Shown: positions 1-10,900 of the stretch, one piece after another
Position numbering within the stretch: position 1 is the stretch's first letter
How the letters are laid out: each line of letters begins with the position of its first letter
Assembly: GCF_029931775.1 (NCBI RefSeq)
Contig: NC_079325.1
Span: forward strand, 22,053,461-22,117,460
From: Euleptes europaea
Taxonomy: Eukaryota; Chordata; Lepidosauria; Squamata; Sphaerodactylidae
Direction of reading: 5' to 3'
DNA: 64,000 bases
Translations under genes and position numbers: made by a program
The notes under the pieces: generated by a model
Told to the model about the DNA's origin: nothing
What the model saw: only the letters and a program-made list of their open reading frames with translations
Database searches by the model: none

Positions 1-1057
1 TTTTGGCATCGGTCGCTTAAAATAATTTGGTACCTGCTCTGTTATGCGGCCATGGGCTTCAAGTATCTTTTGTCTCCAAAAAGAATGAAGGTAGTGGTGG
101 TGGTGTCCATTCTACCTCACCAGGTCACCTTGTTTTGGCTACTGTTAGTGATATTTTTTTACTCAGTTTCTGCCTCCGCTTGGACCCTTGGGCAGATAGT
201 ATCTGATACTAAATTCCAGCTCATCAATGTGGGTAAGGAAAGCTTCCTAACCCAAAATTTCACCTTTGGCTTCTGAATTAAATGCCTGAGGGGTTCGAGC
301 CCTAACCTGTATCACATGTCTGTAACCTTGATCTTCTGGAAGGGGCCAGAGGTCTGCTTTTTGTTGGCACTTGCAAGAGTATGCATACACAGTTTGTAGT
401 ATGTCGTCGTGAATTTGCACCCCAATTTTCTTCCCCTCAGATAAAGGGCTTTTTTGGGGGGGGGGTACTGTATATATCTTGCGCCTCTGACACTTTTGGC
501 TCTTGGGGCACCATAGGTATGAGGGCACAGGCACCTCCGCTCAGGGCTTCTGGACCATATGTAATATAGCCAGCTTGAGCAGCTAGTTGGTTTTGTTTCT
601 GTCCCACCACAGTGATCACCTCCGGACATCGTAGTGGGCTGAGCCTTCATTAAGGGCGCACTCAAGCTTTGGTAATACTTCGATTCTCCTTGGTCCTGTG
701 GATAGTTGAGGCGGTCTGCATATCATCCTGACAGTCCTGTGCTGCTCTTCAGTTGCTAGAGCATATGTGAAGCAGAAGAACTCAATCTACCAAGCTTCTG
801 GCATTCTTTCTTGCTTTGGAACCGGCTGTGGGTGGCAGAGTTCACAGGGAAGGCCATGAGGGAGCCAGGCTATTGGGTCATAGCCCATTGTGATGTCATT
901 CTGACAGGTTCAAAGTGCATGTCCTGTCTCTAGTATGTTTCAGTGCCTGAACCCCTTGTGCACTGCCATCCTAACCATGCAGACCTTGCTCAAGAGCAGA
1001 GAAGCAGATTGGCAATATTGGCTGCCAGGGGATCTGCGTGCCCTTTGCTTTTGATGC
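1..1057 (+). other. BAG4 intron, left part, no gene seen
   Basis: This stretch lies upstream of the splice acceptor of the last BAG4 exon, so it is read as BAG4 intron. Open frames are short, with no recognised domain. The one at 52-276 has a hydrophobic leader-like stretch but ends quickly, and its continuation in any frame is not convincing. No earlier BAG4 exon (Pro/Tyr/Gln-rich in the family) was recognised. Confidence 0.5.
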
Positions 1058-2176
1058 AAAATGTTGGCTAATAAGGCCAACTAGCTATGATAGAGATGAA
1101 ATTAAGACAAGCAAACGTTCGTCTGCATAATCTTCCAGAAGAACTGGGAGGTACCAGAACAACCATTATAAAAATACTGGCTGACCTGACTTATATAAAT
1201 GAACAAGATCTGGATTATGCTATAAATAAAATATATAGAATTCCTTTACCCACTAGATTGGAGAAAACAAAGGCCAGGGACGTTATGATTTCCTTCTATG
1301 ACATCAGGATGAAAGACTATATTATGCAAATTCTTTATGGCAATCCTTTGATAGCGAAAGGAAACCCACTCATAATTCTTAAGGATATTCCACAACATTT
1401 GATGATGAAGAGAAATACCTACAAAGAATTTACTGGGATATTGAAGAAGAATGGAATAAGATTTTGCTGGATCTTTCCATAGGGACTTATTTTTACCTAC
1501 TAAGAGGTCAGATTTACTATCACTTCACTGGAGGAAGTGGAAAATTTCTTGAAAAACCATGAAAAAGATCTAGCTGGTCTTAACCATGAACAACAGCAAG
1601 AACAAGAAGAGGGAAAAAAGGAGTTGGCCGTGACACTTGGACAAAAAAGACCTGATCTTAAAAATATTAGAAGTGTTGGGAAAAGAAAAACTCACAGCAA
1701 GAATAAAGTTAAAAGGAAGCATGCAGTCCATGGGTGATAGAGGGAAACGGAGGGCTAAATAGGGAATTAAATGATGACTAGTGAATTTTGTTACTACTGA
1801 TCTAATCCTTTTATTTTAAGGAGAACTTTGAAATAAACATTTGTTTCTATATATTAAATTAACAATAAAAATGTTATAATTGTAATGAACTAGATAATTT
1901 AGAATTAATTCAGTAACCAAGTTTGAAGTATTTTTCTTTTTGGATTAGAATCTCTATACAAAAGAGTAGTTGAATTTATAGTAAGATGGAGGAATATGAG
2001 GGGGAATTCTTTTACTTTAATACCTTTTTATCAATAGATGAAAATGCTTTTCGACAACGCTGTTAAATTTTTCTTCAGTAATATTTGTGAAATATGTTGC
2101 TGAAAAGTTACCCAACAGTAAAAAATTGTGAAAATAATAATTAAAAAAAAAAACACAAAAAAAATGTTGGCTAATA
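1058..2176 (+). mobile_element. LINE-1-type ORF1-only retroposon (HAL1-like) with target duplication
   Basis: The insertion is bounded by a 16-base direct repeat, aaaatgttggctaata, at 1058-1073 and 2161-2176. It ends in an A-rich tail just before the right copy, as expected of LINE-1 target-primed insertion. Inside is the C-terminal half of an L1 ORF1 protein, then about 400 bases of AT-rich 3' sequence, then the tail. No reverse transcriptase (ORF2) frame lies between ORF1 and the tail. That arrangement matches the half-L1 (HAL1) type known in mammals, or an internally deleted L1. The body is 5' truncated and sits in BAG4's last intron, sense to the gene. Confidence 0.72.
1087..1737 (+). pseudogene. 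L1 ORF1p fragment (RRM plus C-terminal domain)
   Basis: A single frame carries the features of LINE-1 ORF1 protein, the RNA-binding trimer that coats L1 RNA. It starts with an RRM-like segment (NVRLHNLPEE), continues with KARDVMISFYDIRMKDYI and a hydrophobic DIP stretch, and then the C-terminal GIRFCWIFP segment, which resembles the G-I-x-Y/F-x-W-x-F-P motif of the family. A basic tail follows. Two in-frame stops (1480-1482 and 1501-1503) interrupt an otherwise continuous frame ending at 1735-1737, and there is no frameshift. The N-terminal coiled coil is missing because of 5' truncation. Confidence 0.7.
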
Positions 2177-2226
2177 GAATTGGCGGCGCTAGGTACAATG
2201 CTAAAGTCTCTCATTTCTCACTTTAG

Positions 2227-2730
2227 GACTCCTCTTACAACCAGTTGGAGCAAGGAACTAACCAGCACAGCTATTTTCCTGAAGCCACTCACCTGCCTCC
2301 TGGGACCATGAATGATCACAAGCTGGCACAGCTTGACTCTAAGCCATCTGCTTCCAACACCAAAGTGCAGTACAGCGCGCAGCCCCAGCTGTATAATAAC
2401 ACACAGAAGAGGCCACTTGCGACAGCTGACCATGGATCGGGCTTCAAAAGCAACGGGCAGCTTCCACCGGAACCACCTGATGTGCCGCCAGGCGTTCAGA
2501 AGGTTATGGAGGCTATGGAGGGGGTTGAGCTGCTAGAGGAAGAGGTAGACGAATTTGTGGGGAAAAAAACAGACAAAGGCTACCGGCTACTGGAGGAAAT
2601 GCTGACCAAGAAGCTGTTGGAGCTGGACTCTATAGAGACAGGAGGTCAGGAGACTGTACGCCAGGCAAGGAAAGAGGCTGTTCACAGAATCCAGGCCGTA
2701 CTGGAAGAACTGGAAAGAAAGGGACTTTAA
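2227..2730 (+). CDS. BAG4: BAG4 last coding exon (BAG domain), gene partial
   Basis: BAG4 (SODD, silencer of death domains) is a cytosolic Hsp70 nucleotide-exchange co-chaperone. It also binds death-domain receptors such as TNFR1 and prevents signalling without ligand. This exon gives 167 residues and stops with TAA at 2728-2730. After about 80 low-complexity residues comes a complete BAG domain in the last 80, including EEVDEFVGKKTDKGYRLLEE, LLELDSIETGGQ and RQARKEAVHRIQ, and the protein ends ERKGL. I recall nearly the same text at the human BAG4 C-terminus. The acceptor is a pyrimidine-rich tract ending in ag at 2225-2226, and the frame enters in phase 0. Upstream exons are outside the window. 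The neighbour order with DDHD2 and PLPP5 supports the call. Confidence 0.93.
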   Translation, partial: DSSYNQLEQGTNQHSYFPEATHLPPGTMNDHKLAQLDSKPSASNTKVQYSAQPQLYNNTQKRPLATADHGSGFKSNGQLPPEPPDVPPGVQKVMEAMEGVELLEEEVDEFVGKKTDKGYRLLEEMLTKKLLELDSIETGGQETVRQARKEAVHRIQAVLEELERKGL

Positions 2731-4158
2731 GTTGGGGATAGCAACATTCCTAAGGTCGTCCTGGAGTTTCCAAAGATCCGTGTCTTTGTTCAATCCCCAG
2801 CTCTTTTAACATCAAAAGCAATAAATGGTCACTTGAGTTTTTAATTTAAAATCACAACACATGGTAAGTTGACTGGGACTAAACGAATCTTTTCAGACCT
2901 AAATACTTATCTTGGTGTTCCTGGAAACGAATATAGGGGAAGAGGTTACATGCTGAACCTTATGATTGAAGACTGTAGCTGTAGTAGCTTCCCTAGTTAC
3001 CAGCATGCTTTTGCTCCACAGGAGGATTATCATTCTGTAAGGGACACTCTGAGATAAGACTGTGAGTCTCTGAAGACAGAGCTCTTGGAGCACCAACAAC
3101 TTCTTAGAACAGCTGAGTTATGTATCAGACTCCGCAAGGTACAAAGACATTTCAGTCGGAACACAGCACCAGTAAAATCTAGACAACCGTCTCCTCAAGC
3201 CGCTCCTCTTTGTTTTATTTACAGGTTCCTCGCTCTTATAGAAATTGTGTTGTGTTCTGTATCGTTGGGGGTTCATCCTGCTAAAGCGAAGCCCTTCTGA
3301 TGAGCCAGACAGTAGGGCAACCAAAGCCAGTATAGCTGTCCTGTTGTTTTCCTGTACCGTGGAGGTATAATCATGATGCTTTTTTATAGGATAGGCGGAA
3401 GGAACTGAGAAAAAGATTTGACTGTTGCCTGTGCAAGAGGCAGTGCTGGCAAGCGAGGCAAATGATTGTAAGGACTCTGACCACAAATGCCCTTGGCCAA
3501 ATTTGTTAGTGATATTTCATATGATGCTTTAAAAAAAGATGACTTCTATCTGTGTAACTGGTGATTCTGTACAATTGCTGTCTGGAGGGGGACAGGTAAA
3601 ACTACTACTGTAAATACCTTGTTCATCACAAAGTGGTTCTTGTTCCCCAAGGTGAGAAATAAACCTCCCAGTTTTTTTTAATGCAAAGCTTGCAAATGAC
3701 AATATTGGTGTCAAACAATTAAAATGGTATTGGGTGTGACCACACAAACGGCTTGGTATTTTGTCTTAAGCAACCTACTTCCTATCTTGTTAAAAGAGAA
3801 TGGTGTGTGATAGACTTGATAAGAACAACTGGTTCCTGTGACCTGATGCTTCGGACATCTTTGGCAAGAAGATCTGTGCTCTCAACAGAATGGCTTCCTT
3901 TCATCTGCACATTGGTTCAATCATGCTTAGAGCCCAGTTGTATCATTGGTTATTGCCTGATTGTGACCATGGAGTTCACACAAGCACAAAACCTTCTGTT
4001 TTAGATTCCTTGAATTTGGGGGGGGGGTGTTATAGCACCAGGTTAAAGTGCATTAAGCAGTTAGCTTTAACTCCTTTTCTAAGGTAAATAATATATTGTT
4101 CTTTACTACTTCCATTTTGTGGATGTTTATTATTGGGTTGCTTGCAAGCTTAAATAAA
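2731..4158 (+). other. BAG4: BAG4 3' UTR region with candidate poly(A) signals
   Basis: Sequence after the BAG4 stop is not repeat-like for about 1.4 kb and holds three AATAAA hexamers, at 2820-2825, 3658-3663 and 4153-4158. Short and long 3' UTR forms are possible. The true cleavage site cannot be decided from sequence alone. Short open frames here show no recognised domain. Confidence 0.45.
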
Positions 4159-4247
4159 GCTTCTACTTCTGCATGAGTCAGATACATGGATGTTGAAACT
4201 AGGTCTGGTGATTTGTAGATTAGGGAGCTGGTATGGTAGATAAGCAG

Positions 4248-4382
4248 GAGCCCGGTGGCGCAGAGTGGTAAGCAGCAGTCAAAGTTCTGCTCATAAATAT
4301 ATCTGCCTAGTAAATGTTGTGATATGACATCACCCCATGGGTCAGTATTAAACTGGTGCTTCCACAGGGGACTACCTTTAAC
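4248..4382 (+). repeat. tRNA-derived SINE (family B), internally deleted
   Basis: It begins gagcccggtggcgcagagtgg, the family's tRNA-like head with A-box spacing, and then jumps to the gatatgacatcaccccatggg core and the cctttaac tail. Fuller copies elsewhere in the window (44922-45211, 62208-62502) show that the middle is missing here. Confidence 0.65.
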
Positions 4383-4674
4383 TATGGTTGATAAGCTAGA
4401 TTCGAGTCCAGTAACACTGTGGGGTTAGATTTTCGAGTTGTAAGCTTTCAAGAGTCAGAAAGGACTCTCAAAAGCTTATACCAGGGGTGGGGAACCTCCA
4501 GCCCGGTTTGCTGCGGTCCGCGGACTCTCCAGCGGAAGCTGCTGCTATTGCCGCCGCTGGAGGCGGGAAGGCTTCAGCCCAGTCGCACCGGGTGTGTGTG
4601 GGAGGTGGGAAGGTTTCAGCCTGGTTGCGCCAGGCTGCGTGCACGGCCAGGTATGTGTGTGTGTGGGGGGGAAG

Positions 4675-4830
4675 GCTTTTCTCTCTTCCTCTTTTTCTGT
4701 CTCCTTTTCTTTCTCTCTCCCTCTTTTTCTTTCTCTTTCTCCATCCTTTTCTTTCTCCCCCTCCATTTCTTTCTCCCTTTCTCTTTCTCTATTTTTCTTT
4801 CCTCCTCCCTTCCTTCCCTCCCTTCCCTGC
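4675..4830. repeat. Homopyrimidine (CT) tract
   Basis: About 155 bases are almost entirely C and T, built from tttctctt-like units, inside the hAT element. The long low-complexity frames on both strands here (Ser/Phe/Leu-rich or Arg/Glu/Lys-rich) are artefacts of composition. Confidence 0.85.
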
Positions 4831-4974
4831 AGATTGACCGAGGGATGCAAGCTGCGCCCCCCTGGCATCTCGGTTGCCCGGGCCCGCCGCTGGCTGCCCT
4901 CCCGCCTGGGAGGAGGGGGAGGACCGGGGGGGGGAGCAAAGGCACCCTCCAAGCCTTATTTGCATAGCCTCTCC

Positions 4975-5179
4975 TAGGGTTGCCAACCTCCAGGTGGTGG
5001 CTGGAGATCTCCTGCTATTACAACTGATCTCCAGCCAATAGAGATCAGTTCCCCTGGAGGAAATGGCTGCTTTGGCCATTGGGCTCTATGGCTATGCAGT
5101 CTTCCTCCCCAAACTCCACCCTCCTCAGGCTCCACCCCAAAAACCTCCCACCGGTGGCAAAGAGAACCTGGCAACACTA
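4975..5179 (-). mobile_element. hAT-type MITE with TAGGGTTGCCA ends
   Basis: A 205-bp element runs from tagggttgcca to tggcaacacta and is flanked by an exact 8-base duplication gcctctcc (4967-4974 and 5180-5187). Its interior contains the gatctccagcc/ggctggagatc block shared with copies at 14489, 32024 and 63296. Nested in the hAT at 4482-5287, so it is younger than that element. Confidence 0.75.
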
Positions 5180-5375
5180 GCCTCTCCCCTCCCCACCCCC
5201 GCCGGGAGATCTACACCCAGTATGGCCCCCAAATGATGTTATAAATATGCAAATAGCCCTTGGCAGAAAAAAGATTCCCCACCCCTGGCTTATATCCTGG
5301 AAATCCTGTCGGTCTCTGAGGTGCTACTGGACTCAAATCTAGCTGTTCTACTGCAGACCAACATATCCACCACAT

Positions 5376-6999
5376 GAAGATAGTTTCAGAAGGTAGCTAA
5401 GTTATTGGACTGGGAGCTGAGTTCAAGTCCTGGCTCGTTTATGAAAGGTGACTGAGCTGGTCATTCTTTTCAGCCAAACATACCTTGAACAGGGATGTGA
5501 GTGCTAGAACAGAAAGAGTGGCTAGATTGTGGCACTGCATTGGGTTTCTGGAAGGAAGGGCAGGATTAACTCTTGTGAGCATGCTCGGAAGATCAGTTAA
5601 CTGTAGGCTCTGTTTTGTGCTTACTAACAGAATAGGCATAGTATAGCCGAATCACTGAGTTAAGATGAGTACTAAGTTCTGAAAGACTGGGCACTTGGAA
5701 AAACAAAGCTTAAAAGATGCTTGGGAATCTTAAGCTATATGTTGCGCTCTGTCTCTGCCAAGTCTTCAGTTTCTCATCTAGCTTTTGCTTTTATTCCAAG
5801 TTCTTTGACGTGGTCACATTTAGTTTGACCACAGGCCTGTGCTGCCTACCTGAGATGCTGTATATTTGCATGTGAGAAGCCATGGGGAGCACTCTGTTTT
5901 TGCTTTGTCCAACAGAGTTCAGAGCTCGCTGGTGTATATCACTGGGACAGATTTTGGAACTTGGAAGTAAATGTAGTGCTAAGAATACTAAAAAGCACAA
6001 GTCTACAAAAAATGTCTGAGTGCAATCAGTGGGAGAATACATTCCTTCCCTTCTCCCCTTACACTCCGTGCTAATCTCTGAACCAGCAAGTCCTCAGTCT
6101 CGGCTGCAGGTTGTTACGATGTTTGGATTGAGGCACTTAAAAAAAAAAAATCTTGCCTACAGACTGGGTGTTCTAGGGGAGGAGGGAGGGTGTGGATGAA
6201 GATTTCAGGTTGTTCTCTTAGTATTGTGAAAGGGATCTCGGTATTCTTTATGGAAGTAGAATCTTTCCAGAGTAGGAGGATGTCTTTGCTCCTCCATGTG
6301 CGTAATGCTGCTTCACTACAGTATTGGTTTTAAATAAGCAGAAAATACATTCAGCCTGATTTATTTGGCTGTAGTGCATATTAAGAAAGAAACAGTAAAT
6401 ATTACTCTTCCCAGTAGCTGCTGTTCAGTAAGCCTTCTGTGTTGGTTGCATCAGTTATATAACAACCCATCTCTGAGATTTTCTCGGGGGATTATTGTAT
6501 TTTGGAAATGCTGGAACAGCTGCTATAGCTAAGAGGCAGCGGTCAGTTACTAGTCGGGGGGGGAAATTGTTGCAATAGAACACAGAACTGTCTTATTAAA
6601 GATGTAAATTCCTAATTTCAAAACTGCCAAAGACAATCTCAATCCTTTAGCCAGGACCGGAAGGGCACCTTGAACTAAAGACGGAAATAGAATGAAAATG
6701 TATCGTTTTACACTCTGATAACACTGTATTGCAGTCTGTTGAAACAGATGGGGATGGGGAGAACCAGCTATATCGTAGCTGTATGGCTACTGCGGGTTGC
6801 ATTCAGTCAGTGGACCGCGTGCCATTGCATCGTCTTTAGCAATCAAGAAAATCCCCTTCTTCATGAGTAGGTAATGTTCTTGCCTTGTCGGAAAACAACT
6901 GATCGCAAGTAGTTGTACAACCAAATCAAAACCTGCCAAAAGACAGCATATTAAGCAGTGACCAGAATCACTACTTCTTTTTTGCCAAATCACAGCTGA
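5376..6999. other. Intergenic, no gene seen
   Basis: Between BAG4 and DDHD2. Apart from the trailing part of an old repeat at the left edge I see no exon, RNA gene or recognisable element; open frames are short and AT-rich. Confidence 0.5.
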
Positions 7000-7000
7000 G

Positions 7001-7228
7001 CTACAGTGACCCTGTAGGGTTTTCAAGGCAAGAGATGTTCAGAGGTGGTTTGCCATTGCCTGCCTCCATGCATTCCTTGGAGGTCTCCCATCTAGATATT
7101 TGCCAGGGTGGAGGCTGAGTGTGACTGGCCCAAGGTCACCCAGCAAGTTTCCATGGCAGAGTGGGATCCAAACCTGGGTTTCCTGGATCCTAGTCCAACA
7201 CCTTAACCACCACTCCACACCGGCTGTC
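7001..7228 (-). repeat. tRNA-derived SINE with SINE-tail module
   Basis: Read on the minus strand it has a tRNA-like head (ggtgtggagtggtggttaag), the tcactctgccatggaaactt-type body and a tail reading ggcaatggcaaaccacctct then cttgccttgaaaaccctac. The tail is shared with the 5S-derived SINEs of this window. Confidence 0.7.
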
Positions 7229-7761
7229 CCAGAATCACTAGCTGCTTATCTTGGCACAACAAGTGTACTGGTTTTGATTTCCAAGTCCTGCATATCTTTA
7301 GTCCCACATACTTGAGAGCCTCTCTTCTATTAGGGCCTTGAAGACAATAGGTAGGTGTAGTGTTAACACAGAAAAGGTATGTAAGGATGCTAAGTATTGT
7401 TCCACTACTAGAATCATGTGATAAGCGATGTTGCTTTTTTTGGTAGCATAGTGGGCTGAATTAAGTAAAAGTTACATTTTAGTCTTCTTAGCCATATTTT
7501 CTTTAGTAACTAGCAAACTCTACCCACCATGAGCGCAAATTCATTTACAGTCTAGATCTCTCTCTCGGCCTGCTTCTTGATGGCATACTGACCTTGGCCA
7601 TCTAGATAGGTCATGACTTCTCAGACCGCTAAAGGTATCAGAGTAGGTAAACCACAGAGGGATCTGCTGTAGATCAGATCAGATTTCATGGAGGATTTTT
7701 GACAACTTGGGTTCTAAAATCTGAAACCTGAGAAACTAAATCCTTTATTCTTTGCTGTAGT

Positions 7762-7963
7762 AGGGTGACCCTATAGGGTTTTCAAGGCAAGACATGTTCG
7801 GGGGTGATTTGCCATCGCCTACCTCTACATGGGCTGAGAGAGTTCTGACAGAACTGTGACTGGCTCAAGGTCACCCAGCAGGCTTCGTGCGGAGGAGTGG
7901 GGAACTGAACCCGATTCTCCAGATGAGAGTCCGCCACTATTAACCACTACACGACGCTGGCTC
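7762..7963 (-). repeat. tRNA-derived SINE with SINE-tail module
   Basis: Same composite as the copy at 7001-7228. The minus-strand head reads cagcgtcgtgtagtggttaa, and the tail block cttgccttgaaaaccctata is at the left edge. Confidence 0.7.
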
Positions 7964-10900
7964 TCTACTGGATTTCAAAGGCAGTAAAGGGTTGGACCTA
8001 TTAAGTGAACTAAAAGCAATAAGCTAGCATGGTTAGCAGTGCTTGTTTAGTTGTTAGTAAAGAGTTGCTTTAAACTATAAACCTCAGAACAAAACGGAGC
8101 TCTCACACCATTTAAAAATACTGATACCAATAAAATCCCATGCTTAAATCTTTCAGATATATACTGGTAGTTTGTTCTTGAGAGCATCAACTATCTAGTG
8201 TATAGTCTTAAGACTTTCAAGTCAGTGGAATGAATAATAATGATGATGACCTTTATACAACTTTATCATTTTTTTATTTAAGGAAAAGATAGAAAATGCC
8301 AACAAACCACTGTGCTCCTCTGGCAGTTAAAACATGTGATGAAGGATGTCAGTGACTCAGCTGTCCTGACTTACATTTTGCCATAACTGATTTAGACTGC
8401 GTAGTCTTTGTGCCGGGTGTCCTGATCTTCTGCAAGGCTCAGCTTACAATTAGGAGAGCTGCAAGCCAGTAACCTGCTTTACTTTGGCAAACATGCATAT
8501 TACAACGTTTCTTCAAACTGCAACATGTCTTGGAGAATTTAGTGCATTTTGGCTGGGGCTAGAATGGTAGTGGGGAAACAAGCAGGCCACACCCAATGAA
8601 AAGTATGAACTTTTTAGCATGTTTTTTTGCATAACCTGTGACCTAGCAGGCTAAGCACAGACTGTCAGCATTTCTTGTGTTCTGACAAGTGTTTCACAAC
8701 CCTCCTTCCTTTGCAGAGCTAGGCAAAAAAAAAAACACCTTTGATTTTTAATATCAAGCATCTAATGGGCTGCCTCTCACTGCTTGGTATGAAAAATCCA
8801 ATACTCACATTATTGATAGCTGTTAATACCCCTATAATTAGATTTATTTATTTGCTTTATAGTCCACCTTTATCACTGGGGGTCAAGGCTGATATTTGCA
8901 AATTTGTTAATAGTAAACTGGATGGTTCCCTGTGTTGACAACAAAAGCAGCAGAATCAGTAAACCTACAGACTACTTGAAAAATTATCCCTCCAAGCCCC
9001 TGTAACACTGGCCAGGTGAAGACTGAATATTCTTAGGAGGGACTATGGAGAATACTGAGTGTTCGTTAAAGGAGTTGGAGGGTAGGGGAAATCAGCCTGT
9101 TGATATTCCTGAGAGCTCATAGACTGCTTGAGGGGGAAGATGGTGAGGGGTGGGATTTCCATGCTGCCTCTTCCTCAGTTTCTTGTAGGTCCATAAGTTT
9201 GTACATGCTGAGTGAAACTTGTGTTCAGTGGTAGTGTTTCCTTGTATTTGTGTGAACCTCCCCCCTGCCCCCTAGATGGCTTTTTCACGCTTTTAAATAT
9301 TGGTCACCTATATATTGCTCGAATGTGGTAACAATCCATTTGCTAGCTCCTCTTGAGTTTCCAGCTTTCATTTTTTAAAAGTGTGTAGATAGAAGAGAAT
9401 GTGCATATCTCCAACAGAAAGGGCTAGTGATTTACTTTAAAATTAAGCTGGGAGTTCAGAGGGACTTGTAGATCATTGTAATGCTATAGTGAGATGTCAA
9501 TTTGCTGGTCTTAAAGCCTATATAGCCCTCTGGGTGCAGGGGGAATAGCAGCTGTGTGAGGGATGGGGTGGGCCTGCAAAAAAGTACCTTCCCATCCGCA
9601 TGACATGCAAACATACTAACTGCAATCTTTCCAAAAAGATTGTACCAAACCAGGTTAGGGGAAAATCACAGCAAAGCAGGGGAAAACATGGTAAGTGAAT
9701 GATTAGGAGTTGACATTGTGTGGATGCTCCAAACCCCCCCCCCCCAAAAAAAAAACCACCACCCTGGTTTGGGTACCAAACTGGAGCAAATGTCAAAATA
9801 TTCCTAGGAGCAAGCATGCCCTTGTGGACAACAGCATACCTTTTTAATTGCATCAGGGTTCCCCCTCCCACTCAACATGGCAAGGTCCGCAAATGCACTT
9901 TCTACCTCATTATTTTGGAGGTTACATCCACCCACCTTCTAATCCATAACCACAATGAATCCTTTGAAACTTCATTTTTTAGAACAGTTACTGTGGCCTG
10001 CACCAGTAAAAGCTAAGAAGAAATGTTCTAACTAAGCAAAGATTCTAGGGATGGAGAAAAACTTCTCTGATCTTTAGAATATTGCATTTTTTAAATACTT
10101 GCATAACATTCGAATTGCAGACTTGTATTTGCTTAGAACAGCCTTGTTTCATAATAGTTGACTGACTGGGTGTGTTTATAATTAGGGTAAGCATGAGCTA
10201 AAAAGGCAGTAGGAATGCCAAAAGTAGAATCACAATTGATTCTCTTTGGAACCTCAGTGTGGGGCTTGTAACATCTTAGCACTGATTGGTACCGTTATGC
10301 AAGGGTACCCTGAGGCAGCACACAAAGGCAGTGTGTTGAAAGGGCACAAAATTAATGCATTGTCTGCTGATCTTTTCAAACCTTGTAAATGAGGTTTTTG
10401 GGGACACACACAGTTTATGTTAAATCAGGACCAGCATTTGCTCCCATGGTATGTTAATTACATTGGCTGAATTTCTGGCAAGCAAAGACATGAAACATTT
10501 TGCTTCACATCTTCAGACTCCAAGTTGCAAAATATACTGCTGCCCAAAAAATGTCATAGTGTTGAAGAAACCCTTGGCTGACCTAGATGTAAGACACACA
10601 AGCACAAGTGATTTCTTGTAATCAGCCACCCTAGCACTGCTGCTATAACATGCCTGGATAAAGAGTGGAATCGCAACATCAGTCAACTCACTGGATTGGA
10701 GTTCTTTTGCAGACAACCTGTAAACAGACTTTCAAAAGCTATTCCATGGAGATTCGGAACTCTTTGGATTGGATTATTTCACAAGTCTGAGTTCTACATG
10801 CCTCTTCAGATGGGGATGACCGCTAAAACCTATTGCACCAGTGAAGAAAATTGGTTGTGTGGAAAAACAACAACAACAACAACCCTACTGCATTGTGTGT

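Larger units (their letters stand above)
4482..5287. mobile_element. Non-autonomous hAT transposon, 806 bp
   Basis: The ends are inverted: caggggtggggaacct on the left and a matching attccccacccctg on the right. An 8-base target duplication flanks them (gcttatac at 4474-4481, gcttatat at 5288-5295, 7 of 8 identical). The CAGGGG terminus and 8-bp duplication are hAT hallmarks. The interior is GC-rich with a long CT tract and has no transposase. A smaller MITE is inserted at 4975-5179. The element sits inside an older repeat whose halves flank it (about 4425-4481 and 5288-5375). Confidence 0.75.

Noticed and set aside
52-660. Open frames with a hydrophobic leader-like stretch at the left edge, considered as an envelope-type fossil
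   Set aside because: No diagnostic domain could be followed in any frame, and similar-length frames are open on the other strand; too little support to name an element.
4545-4977. Overlapping frames of more than 100 codons on both strands
   Set aside because: They come from a CT-rich tract inside a hAT element; Ser/Phe/Leu or Arg/Glu/Lys runs without domains.
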